This document shows, piece by piece, positions 33,739-41,052 of a stretch of DNA of 64,000 nt (positions are counted from its first letter, which is position 1; the number at the start of each line of letters is the position of its first letter). The translations under genes and the position numbers were made by a program. Under the pieces are notes generated by a model. That model ran no database searches. It had not been told where the DNA came from and saw only the letters and a program-made list of their open reading frames with translations. Source of the DNA: JAGOTP01 sp964582475 (lineage in GTDB: Bacteria; Patescibacteriota; Patescibacteriia; 2-12-FULL-60-25); contig CAZOQS010000001.1 in assembly GCA_964582475.1 (NCBI GenBank), positions 1 to 64,000 on the forward strand, read 5' to 3'.

Positions 33739-35658
33739 TTACCGCAACAATCCTCCCCATTCCACCAGTGTGAATCCGTTGCGTGTTGGTGCCGTGATCG
33801 TTGGCTCTGGGAGTTCGATCGGACCAGCTAAGCGCTGCCAATCCATGAAGATACGGATGTTCGTGCGTGGCATTGGTGTGACGCTGAGCGGAACCTGTTT
33901 GCTCCAGTCGTCTGTGAGGAACGAGATGCGGTAGTACGGCGCACCTGTCATGAGAGGAACCCAGAAATCCATGAAGTCTTTTTGTTCTTGCGCATTCAAG
34001 CCGTACTGAGGCAGGGTCTTGTTCAAGAACGTTTCTACCTGACCATCCTTCACGACGAAACCGTTCTTTGGAACCGCGTAGTTTACTCCGAGACCTTCCC
34101 AGAAGAGCGAACCAACGCTTGTTCCATCTTTGAGAGTGAGTTTTCCGGTTGGTTCGGCGCTCACGTTCCAGCCTTCCTTTGGATAGGTTGGGTCACTGAC
34201 GGTGACATTGATAAACGAAGGAAGCTTCACGTGGACGTCCTGTGTTTGGGTTGGGTAGAGGTAGATCACGGGCTTGCCACACTCGAGAAGTGGAACAGCG
34301 ATTGTGTTCTTGTAAGCGACCCAACGGCCAAGCGCATCTTTCCAGAAGAAGACAGGAACTTTCACGCGCTGCAAGAAGACGCCGATCGGTGGCTTCTGGT
34401 TTGTTTGCGGATCGAACTCATACCATTGTTCGTAGGTTTCGTAGACGATGCCTGCAGCACGCGGTCGACCATCCGATTCTGGTTTGTAGACGTAGATTGG
34501 GTCGCCCAAATCTGTTGTCCCCGCTTGGACGAGATCGCTCTCTTTCAGTTCATCTGAAGAGAGGACGCGCATACAGTCGATCCCTCCACAGCCTCCAATC
34601 TCGTGGGCACGGAAGGTGGAGGTGTTGGCGAAGGCGCGGTCCCATTTCAATTGAGCAGGTGTGATGATGCGCGCTGCAACGTAGTTCGCTTCCATGGGTA
34701 CTTGAGGATCGCGAATAGCAGAAGCGATCCCGCTTTCGTACACCATCCCTTCTCCATTTTCACGGTAGAGGATGACACAGCCAGGCTTAACCTTCTGTTC
34801 TGAGAAGAACGAGCCCGTTGGACCTTGATAGAGGTTGCGGCCATCTTGTGTGCGAGCAATTGGAAGGCGGTCTACGCAGCCCGAGCCACCACAAAGAGGT
34901 GAAGGAGTGGCCTTGTCCGTAACTTCAGCGCGGCGGATGATCTTTCCGTTTTCGAGCGTCAGCGTTGCTGGGAATGAGCTGACGTTCAACCGAAGGTTGG
35001 GTGCAAAACGAACGGCTGGCCACGCAGGTCCAAAGACCGAAGACGTCGCCATCCCAACGATACGCACGTCTTTTTTGTCTGGAGAAACGAGGAGATTGAA
35101 AAACTCAGGCGACATGGTTTGGTCCATCCCGAGGTCAACCTCGCGGTTCAATTGCTTGGCACCGTACACGACATGATCTTTGAACGGACCGTCTGTTACG
35201 CGACCTTGTTCGTAGTAATCGTAGGTGAATTTATATTCGGGAAGTGCTTCGTCGATCCCTCCGGTGTAGCCTGAGGTGCTACGAACACGGAAGGTGTTCT
35301 CTGGAATGATCGAGCCGAACGCGGCGCTTGGAACGACGATCGTTCCTGTTTTCCATTGCACCGTGAGGCTCGCGTCTGTTGGATCAACGTTCGCCGTTGT
35401 CGTGGTTGGGCTTGCAGGTGAAGTCGACGTTGCTGTTCCTGGGACCGTTGAGCTGACGTTATTCGCTGGAAGTGGAGTAGGAACGGAAGGGACTACCGGA
35501 GCAGCTGTTTTTTGCCAGGCAAGAAAGCCGAGGATTCCGATGAGAAGCCCAATGAGTACACTCACGGCCACAAGTAATGCGGTGGAATGGCCGCCGATTT
35601 GGGTTGGGGTCGGGAGTTTTTCAATGGGTGAAGACGGAGCAGAAGAGGGTTGGTCCAT
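33739..35658 (-). CDS. Membrane-anchored surface protein of unknown function
   Basis: 639 residues. A polar N-tail, one membrane span (about 28-48), a Pro/Thr/Ser linker to about 95, then a large outside region with several Cys (GGSGCVDRL, GGCGGIDCM). The C-terminal third begins CGKPVIYLYPTQTQDV, a conserved-looking opening that I associate with a widespread, unassigned bacterial domain. A TAGGAT hexamer ends nine bases before ATG with TTCGAC further up. Confidence 0.7.
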   Translation of the reverse strand: MDQPSSAPSSPIEKLPTPTQIGGHSTALLVAVSVLIGLLIGILGFLAWQKTAAPVVPSVPTPLPANNVSSTVPGTATSTSPASPTTTTANVDPTDASLTVQWKTGTIVVPSAAFGSIIPENTFRVRSTSGYTGGIDEALPEYKFTYDYYEQGRVTDGPFKDHVVYGAKQLNREVDLGMDQTMSPEFFNLLVSPDKKDVRIVGMATSSVFGPAWPAVRFAPNLRLNVSSFPATLTLENGKIIRRAEVTDKATPSPLCGGSGCVDRLPIARTQDGRNLYQGPTGSFFSEQKVKPGCVILYRENGEGMVYESGIASAIRDPQVPMEANYVAARIITPAQLKWDRAFANTSTFRAHEIGGCGGIDCMRVLSSDELKESDLVQAGTTDLGDPIYVYKPESDGRPRAAGIVYETYEQWYEFDPQTNQKPPIGVFLQRVKVPVFFWKDALGRWVAYKNTIAVPLLECGKPVIYLYPTQTQDVHVKLPSFINVTVSDPTYPKEGWNVSAEPTGKLTLKDGTSVGSLFWEGLGVNYAVPKNGFVVKDGQVETFLNKTLPQYGLNAQEQKDFMDFWVPLMTGAPYYRISFLTDDWSKQVPLSVTPMPRTNIRIFMDWQRLAGPIELPEPTITAPTRNGFTLVEWGGLLR

Positions 35659-35682
35659 ATGAACCTCATCCTACCACTCGCT

Positions 35683-36885
35683 TCACTTCGTCGAAAGGTG
35701 AGTGCGCGCCCAGGTTTCCCATTGAGTACGTTCGGAGGCGAGTTGTTTGAAGGCGCGATCAGAGACGAGTTCCCAAGAAGTCTCGGACATGTTTCGAAGT
35801 GGAATCGCATGCCAGATATCCGTGCTTGACGTTGTTTCTTGCACGAGGATCGCAGGAAAGGGAATCACGACTTCTTGCACTTCATCGTAGCCGCGATAGG
35901 CACGATTTTCTGAGCTGACAATGGTACGCGACGTATCATGGAAGAGGGTGAATCGTTTTGCGAGGGGCATTGAGTCGCTTTCAGAAACCGCACTCATCAG
36001 GAGATGGCTCGTGCCTCGTTCAGCGATCTGCGTGTTCATTAAATACAAGCTATTGGTATGCGCGTGAAGACGAAGCGTTGTCTGTTCGAGCTTGGCCAAG
36101 GTTGCGAGGAAAAAGAAGAGCGGCGGGGAATCAATTTCCACTTGGTCGAATGCATCTGCGTTCAGGGCTTGAAGCTGAGTGATGGATTGTGCATCGTGGA
36201 GATCTGCGAGATAGCCTGGAAGTTCGTGGGAGAAATCGATTGTCACAACGATCAAGAGAGTTGGATCACGAGCGAGTTCGGCCTGGAGCGTCTGGGCGAG
36301 CTTCTGCATCGTCGTTGTCGATGTGTCGACTCTGACGGTGACTGCGGTTACATCTGCCTCTGGCCACGCGGTAGAGAGAAAGGGGAGAAGCCCGCGTATT
36401 CCATGCTCACCCACGAAGACGTCATCTTGCGTTTGCAGGGCTTGAGGAAGTGCGTCGCTGAGTGTGGCGATGAGTCGTTCGTTCGGAGCGATTGTCTGAC
36501 CGTTCCAGCTAAAAGGGCGTCGTGTTGTTGAGAGCGCTTGCTTCCCTTTGGTGAAGTGATCTGGGGAAAGGAGAAGAATGCGCTGAGGGGCGAAGCTGGA
36601 TGATAGAAGGCTCGCGATCTCGCGCCCAGCAACTAAGTGGTGAGGGACGAGGAGAATACGGCTGGCCGGATCAATTTCGTAGGCGTTTTTGTGTTGGAAC
36701 GAGGTGGCGACGACCGGGGAAGAGATTTCGGTGATGACGAACGGTGGATTGGAAGTAGCGGAAGGTGCGGGTGCTTTACGTGAGAAGAGAGACAGAGCGA
36801 GGATAGCTACGCCAATCGCTGCTACAATAAGCGTAAATACGCCCCCAGCTCGCTTCCATTTTTTGTTACGTGACGGGGCAAGCAT
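35683..36885 (-). CDS. AmmeMemoRadiSam system protein B (MEMO1 family), membrane-anchored
   Basis: 400 residues with one N-terminal membrane span (about 15-35) and a MEMO-type domain: VPHHLVAGR, LLSPDHF, EHGIRGLLPFL and TIDFSHELP. These match the metal-binding-like pocket of the MEMO family, which is related to dioxygenases. The usual partners (AMMECR1-domain and radical-SAM genes) are not next to it. A TATTCT hexamer ends six bases before ATG. Confidence 0.8.
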   Translation of the reverse strand: MLAPSRNKKWKRAGGVFTLIVAAIGVAILALSLFSRKAPAPSATSNPPFVITEISSPVVATSFQHKNAYEIDPASRILLVPHHLVAGREIASLLSSSFAPQRILLLSPDHFTKGKQALSTTRRPFSWNGQTIAPNERLIATLSDALPQALQTQDDVFVGEHGIRGLLPFLSTAWPEADVTAVTVRVDTSTTTMQKLAQTLQAELARDPTLLIVVTIDFSHELPGYLADLHDAQSITQLQALNADAFDQVEIDSPPLFFFLATLAKLEQTTLRLHAHTNSLYLMNTQIAERGTSHLLMSAVSESDSMPLAKRFTLFHDTSRTIVSSENRAYRGYDEVQEVVIPFPAILVQETTSSTDIWHAIPLRNMSETSWELVSDRAFKQLASERTQWETWARTHLSTK

Positions 36886-36927
36886 AGGAGAAGAATATTG
36901 CGCCTACTATACCATTCAGCCTGTGAG

Positions 36928-36956
36928 TTGACCGTTTAAGAGGCTTTTTCTATAGT
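36928..36956 (+). promoter_or_regulatory. Promoter of the guanylate-kinase-like orphan
   Basis: TTGACC at 36928-36933, 17 bases, TATAGT at 36951-36956. Confidence 0.8.
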
Positions 36957-37007
36957 CTTGCCAGTTGTTTCGCTCCTCGTCAGATCACCACACACGGAGG
37001 CTCATAG

Positions 37008-37607
37008 ATGGAACCTAACGAACCGAAGCCCGGTACGCTCGTCATTCTCGTCGGAGGGTCAGGAGTCGGAAAAGGCGAGCTCATGAAGTGTGTGCTCGCC
37101 GAAGTCCCGTGGCTGGGTCACGCCCGGTCCTGGACGTCGCGCGAACAGCGCAAGGGGGAGGCGGACCACGCCTACCACTTCGTGGCCCGGGAGGTGTTCG
37201 AGCGGATGATCAATGAGGGGCAGTTCCTCGAGTACGCTCAGCCCTTCAAGGACGACCCCGTTCGGCCGCGTCCGGACTACTACGGAAGGACTGCAGAGTC
37301 CTTCGCCCTGCTCGAGCAGGGGACGTCGTGCATCTGCGACATGACCGAACACGGCGTGGCGCGGCTGCAGGAGCTGATCGGTGAGGGGAAATTCCCGTAC
37401 CGGATCATCGTGATGAGGGTCATCGCGAAGAACAGGAGGGAGGTGCTGGCGCGTACTCAGGAGCGCGCCGCCTCCGATCTGCGTCGCCGGACTGAGATCA
37501 TGATCCGGATCGACAAGGAGGTCGACAACGACTTCTCTCCGGGCGGCCTCGAGCGCTCCAAGATCGCGCTCGTCCACCTCATCCTCGAACTGCTCCGTGT
37601 GGGGTAA
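37008..37607 (+). CDS. Guanylate kinase-like protein, GC-rich orphan
   Basis: 199 residues. P-loop GGSGVGKGE (16-24) and the GMP-binding region SWTSREQRKGE...YHFV, then VFERMINEGQFLEYA and YYGR: the order is that of guanylate kinase (GMP + ATP to GDP + ADP). Normal length. Shine-Dalgarno GGAGG nine bases before ATG, a consensus promoter and a strong terminator make it a self-contained unit. Composition is GC-rich, unlike tsaD next to it. It may be the only gmk of this genome or a second, transferred copy; the window cannot say. Confidence 0.8.
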   Translation: MEPNEPKPGTLVILVGGSGVGKGELMKCVLAEVPWLGHARSWTSREQRKGEADHAYHFVAREVFERMINEGQFLEYAQPFKDDPVRPRPDYYGRTAESFALLEQGTSCICDMTEHGVARLQELIGEGKFPYRIIVMRVIAKNRREVLARTQERAASDLRRRTEIMIRIDKEVDNDFSPGGLERSKIALVHLILELLRVG

Positions 37608-37621
37608 GCAGCCTGCCGCGT

Positions 37622-37650
37622 GCCCCCGAACTGTCGCTCAGTTCGGGGGC
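37622..37650 (+). terminator. Terminator of the guanylate-kinase-like gene
   Basis: GCCCCCGAACTG / CAGTTCGGGGGC around TCGCT, followed by GCAGTTCGTTTTT. Confidence 0.85.
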
Positions 37651-37672
37651 GCAGTTCGTTTTTGCTTGATTC

Positions 37673-37701
37673 TTGGTCTATTCGTAGGTCTTTGCTACTC
37701 T
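37673..37701 (+). promoter_or_regulatory. tsaD promoter, leaderless arrangement
   Basis: TTGGTC at 37673-37678, 17 bases, TACTCT at 37696-37701; ATG seven bases later. Confidence 0.75.
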
Positions 37702-37708
37702 GCCGTGT

Positions 37709-38767
37709 ATGAAGTCTGTCCGAGTGCTCGCCATCGAAACGAGCTGTGATGAAACAGCTATTTCTTTGATTTCTGTGCGGGACCGTGCCGGGAAGCCGGA
37801 AGAGGTAAAAGTGGTCGGACATCTGGTTTCTTCGCAGATCCCGATCCATCAAAAGTATGGAGGAGTTGTTCCAGAAGTGGCTGCGCGGTCGCATGTCCCA
37901 GAAACCGTGTCCTTGCTGACACAGGCGCTTGGGAAAAAAGGGATGAATGCCTTTGATGTGATCGCGGTCACACGTGGTCCAGGACTTCCAACCGCCTTGA
38001 GTGTGGGAGTTGAAGCCGCGCGAACGCTTGCTTGGTTGTCGAAGAAGCCGCTTGTCGGCGTGAATCATTTGGAGGGACACGTGGCTTCTGCCTGGCTTGA
38101 TGGGCACAAGCGTCGTTTCTGGCAGTATCCGTTATTAGCGTTGATTGTTTCGGGTGGTCATACAGAACTCGTGATCGTCGAAGCACTTGGAAAATACCGT
38201 TTGATCGGTCAGACGCGTGACGACGCAGCGGGAGAAGCGTTTGATAAAAGCGCCAAGCTCATGGGGTTGCCTTACCCAGGCGGACCACAGATTGAAAAGC
38301 GTGCGCTCCAAGGAGATAGGACGAAGTTCCCTCTGCCGCGTCCGATGCGGCACGACGGAAGTTTTGATTTTAGTTTTAGCGGTCTCAAAACAGCCGTGCG
38401 TAACACTTGGGACGAAGTGAAAGCGACGAGTACAGATCTCGAGCAAACAAAAAATGATCTGGCAGCCTCAGTCCAAGAAGCGATCATCGAAATTCTGGTT
38501 GAGAAGACCGTAGCCGCGGCCAAAGCGGAGCGCGTCAAAGGCGTGCTCTTGGTCGGGGGCGTATCGGCGAGTTCGGCGCTACGCAACCGTCTGGGCGCAG
38601 CCGTGAAAAAACAGTTGCCCGGTGTTCACTACCTCCCTTCGATGCGAAAGTATGTGACGGACAATGCGGCTATGATCGCCGCCGCTGGCTATTGGCGCTA
38701 TCAGCTCGGTGACCTCACCCAATGGCAAGATTTAGATATTGATCCAGAATGGAACATTGGTGTATGA
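37709..38767 (+). CDS. tsaD: tRNA N6-adenosine threonylcarbamoyltransferase
   Basis: 352 residues. Makes t6A37 on ANN-decoding tRNAs with TsaB and TsaE. ASKHA-fold motifs: IETSCDETA at the start, metal-binding His pair in NHLEGHVASAW, and VSGGHTELV. Full length. tsaE follows with an overlap, so they are translationally coupled. tsaB is not adjacent. Confidence 0.97.
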   Translation: MKSVRVLAIETSCDETAISLISVRDRAGKPEEVKVVGHLVSSQIPIHQKYGGVVPEVAARSHVPETVSLLTQALGKKGMNAFDVIAVTRGPGLPTALSVGVEAARTLAWLSKKPLVGVNHLEGHVASAWLDGHKRRFWQYPLLALIVSGGHTELVIVEALGKYRLIGQTRDDAAGEAFDKSAKLMGLPYPGGPQIEKRALQGDRTKFPLPRPMRHDGSFDFSFSGLKTAVRNTWDEVKATSTDLEQTKNDLAASVQEAIIEILVEKTVAAAKAERVKGVLLVGGVSASSALRNRLGAAVKKQLPGVHYLPSMRKYVTDNAAMIAAAGYWRYQLGDLTQWQDLDIDPEWNIGV

Positions 38768-39213
38768 GCGAAAAAACCTTTCAGGTACAAGCGATAGAAG
38801 ACTGGGATGGGGTCGCGCAGGCGATCATTGAACAGCTTCGCGCTCCAATGATTTTGGCCTTGTCTGGTCCGCTTGGAGCGGGGAAGACGACGCTTGTCCA
38901 AACGCTCGCACACCGATTAGGCGTCGAAGGTCGTCCGCGGAGTCCGACGTTTTCCTTGCTCAGAACGTACACGCTCCCAAAAGAACAAAACGGGATCAAA
39001 CGCCTGGTGCACATTGATGCGTATCGCCTAGAAAATGCTTCCGACGTCTATGCGCTCGATTTGGAAAGCGAACTGGCTGAACCAGGAACAATTGTCGCGA
39101 TGGAATGGCCGGAACAAATAAGAGAAACATTAGGAAGTTATCACGTACCGCTTCTTGAAGTTCAAATTAAACCATCGGTCGCAGATGAACGAATCGTTTG
39201 TCTGAGGTTTTAG
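38764..39213 (+). CDS. tsaE: tRNA t6A biosynthesis ATPase
   Basis: 149 residues. Walker A GPLGAGKTTLVQ, the switch SPTFSLLRTY, HIDAYRLE and the late MEWPEQ are typical. It hydrolyses ATP to reset the TsaD complex. ATG overlaps the tsaD stop as ATGA, and this decides the start. Confidence 0.95.
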   Translation: MSEKTFQVQAIEDWDGVAQAIIEQLRAPMILALSGPLGAGKTTLVQTLAHRLGVEGRPRSPTFSLLRTYTLPKEQNGIKRLVHIDAYRLENASDVYALDLESELAEPGTIVAMEWPEQIRETLGSYHVPLLEVQIKPSVADERIVCLRF

Positions 39214-39253
39214 AAACAGATAAAACGCAAAACACACCGCCTTCCGTCTGAGA

Positions 39254-39270
39254 GCCGAGTTGAGCTCGGC
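39254..39270. repeat. Short palindrome of the GAGCT-n-AGCTC type
   Basis: GCCGAGTTGAGCTCGGC, one base different from the copy at 43523, in the gap after tsaE. Confidence 0.65.
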
Positions 39271-39349
39271 ACGAGCGAGAGCGAACTCACTCGGAGGAAA
39301 GGGGTGCGTATGCTGTAGGGGGGGGGCTGTGGCGCGAGAGGGTCCCGGA

Positions 39350-39420
39350 GGACGCTCTCGGCAATCGTCGTTCATCTACGCATCGCTGCGTGGAGGAAGA
39401 GATCAAGCCGAGAGCGATCC
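39350..39420 (-). other. Long structured inverted repeat downstream of a two-gene orphan unit
   Basis: CGCTCTCGGC (39353-39362) pairs with GCCGAGAGCG (39407-39416); inside it ACGCA (39378-39382) pairs with TGCGT (39387-39391). Flanking GGA/TCC extends it. No gene is seen in 39214-39433. It may be the 3' end structure of the minus-strand unit or a small RNA. Confidence 0.5.
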
Positions 39421-39433
39421 CCGGAGGGGTCGT

Positions 39434-39622
39434 TCAGACGGTGCGGGGGTCGTCGTTGCGTGGAAAGACGTGAGGACCGCGTGCGATCCGCATCTCTCCG
39501 AGCCCGCAGTCGCTGGGGTCGAAGGCGTTCTTGCAGCTTCCGAGCTGGAACCGCTCGCCATCGGCTGGTCGTTCAAGGGGTGCGATCGGGGCTCCCGAGT
39601 GGGGTGCAGGCCGTGACTTCAT
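39434..39622 (-). CDS. Small hypothetical protein, second gene of a GC-rich orphan pair
   Basis: 62 residues, soluble, with Cys in GSCKNAFDPSDCG and a basic-Pro end. Its ATG overlaps the stop of the gene before it as ATGA, which indicates translational coupling. No family recognised. Confidence 0.5.
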   Translation of the reverse strand: MKSRPAPHSGAPIAPLERPADGERFQLGSCKNAFDPSDCGLGEMRIARGPHVFPRNDDPRTV

Positions 39623-39822
39623 GGCTTGTGGGTGCTCCCGGGAAGCCTCAGCTCGGACTTCCGACCCTCGTCGGGGTCGGTGCCTGCGGTGCAGGCAAAC
39701 GACTTCCCGTAGTCCTTGATGCGCCGTACGACGTACGGCTGCCCGTCTTCCGTCTGGTACTTGCGCCAGCCTCCGCGCACCCGCCCAGTCTGTGAATCTC
39801 GTCGCGAATCTCCTGACTTCAT
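39619..39822 (-). CDS. Small basic protein, first gene of a GC-rich orphan pair
   Basis: 67 residues, strongly basic at the N-terminus (SRRDS...RVRGGWRKY), with a GQPYVVRRIKDYGKSF middle. The start at 39822 is chosen because GGAGGG lies eight bases before it; a longer frame from 40005 would run across the promoter. Consensus promoter TTGACG-17-TATAAA upstream. No family recognised; nucleic-acid binding would fit the charge but is not shown. Confidence 0.55.
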   Translation of the reverse strand: MKSGDSRRDSQTGRVRGGWRKYQTEDGQPYVVRRIKDYGKSFACTAGTDPDEGRKSELRLPGSTHKP

Positions 39823-39912
39823 CGAACTACCCTCCAAGTGGTTGTGGGAATGGTCTTGTCCTCTACGGACGAGCCACCAAAACGTCCGCAAATAGCGACG
39901 CAGTGGAGGGTT

Positions 39913-39941
39913 TTTATAGCAGCGTTTGACGGCTGCGTCAA
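39913..39941 (-). promoter_or_regulatory. Promoter of the small orphan pair
   Basis: TTGACG at 39936-39941, 17 bases, TATAAA at 39913-39918. Leader about 85 bases. Confidence 0.85.
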
Positions 39942-40042
39942 TAAAACAATGTTCTTCTCGAACGCAAAACGCACTCGTTCCATCCATGGGCGAGCGAGGC
40001 TGCAAACGAATTTCGCTTCGTGGTATACTCTCCAGCAGTTCT

Positions 40043-41050
40043 ATGCCACGCGCTCTTTCTTCCGTTTCCCAGCCTCGGCCGCTCTATCGTCAGATCTTAC
40101 GTGACGCTCTTTCTCTTGCCTGGAAGGAAAAGCGCTTCTGGCCGTTAGCCTTACTGACAGTCTTTCTCCAGACAGGAGGGATCTATGATGTCTTCATTTT
40201 GTCTGTCCGTAACGCGCTTCAGTCACCTCTCGCTCGCGATGGAGGTTGGCATACCTACCTTTTGCGCGTCGATCAGTTGGATTGGGTGAACAAATTTGCC
40301 TTAACACAGAGTATTTTGTTTGCACTCGCCCTCATTTTACTGATCCTGTTTTTTAGCGTTGTCGCCCAGGGAACGCTTGTAGCTTGCTTGGATCGTGGCC
40401 AGACAACGCTCGGTCGTGGGTTTCGTCAGATTTTGCAGACCGCTTCCAAGCGAGTTGTTCCACTCGCGGTATTGAATGTACTCATGGTGGGGATCGCGGG
40501 ACTCGGTTCGCTTGGTCTTCGGGTCGTGAGTGATGCGGTTTCCTCGCTGCCAGCAGGGGGAGTGTTGTTCCTCATCGCCGCGTTGGTGTATTTGATCCTG
40601 CTGTTTGTGGCCACCTCACTTCACTTGTTTGCCCTGAATGGCATTATGGCCGATGGGATGACGCTGCATGAAGCGGTAGTCCATGCAGGGCAATTACTTC
40701 GAAAGGCCTGGGTTACGATCGCTGAAACGGCGTTTTGCATGATGGTGATTGGAAGTCTTATCTTCGCCGCTTCAATTCTGATCGCGTTCTTCGCTGGTTT
40801 GCCGGCTCTTGGATTCTTACTTGCAAGTTTGTACCTCGGACTTCCAAAGATTTTTGTAGTGGTGAATGTGGTGACGGCGGTGCTCGTCTTGTTTGCCGTG
40901 ATTTTAGGCGGGCTGTTCGCGGTCAACTTCCAGTATGCTACGTGGAATCGCTTGTATCGCCGTGCCGTTGAGGGAACAGCGCATAGCAAGATTGGACGGG
41001 TCTTCCGCTCGCTGACGTCTCGCAAGGCTCCTAAGCAATCAACCAAATAA
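40043..41050 (+). CDS. Polytopic membrane protein of unknown function
   Basis: 335 residues with about six membrane spans and a cytoplasmic basic tail. Resembles the membrane-domain proteins seen next to pilus or secretion genes in CPR, but I cannot assign a named family. Start at 40043: TATACT ends 13 bases upstream; earlier in-frame codons lie within the promoter of the divergent orphan pair. The PilB-type ATPase begins two bases after the stop, so they share an operon. Confidence 0.7.
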   Translation: MPRALSSVSQPRPLYRQILRDALSLAWKEKRFWPLALLTVFLQTGGIYDVFILSVRNALQSPLARDGGWHTYLLRVDQLDWVNKFALTQSILFALALILLILFFSVVAQGTLVACLDRGQTTLGRGFRQILQTASKRVVPLAVLNVLMVGIAGLGSLGLRVVSDAVSSLPAGGVLFLIAALVYLILLFVATSLHLFALNGIMADGMTLHEAVVHAGQLLRKAWVTIAETAFCMMVIGSLIFAASILIAFFAGLPALGFLLASLYLGLPKIFVVVNVVTAVLVLFAVILGGLFAVNFQYATWNRLYRRAVEGTAHSKIGRVFRSLTSRKAPKQSTK

Positions 41051-41052
41051 GT

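Noticed and set aside
39214..39433. Small protein gene between tsaE and the orphan pair
   Set aside because: No frame has a start with supporting signals; the stretch is dominated by inverted repeats.
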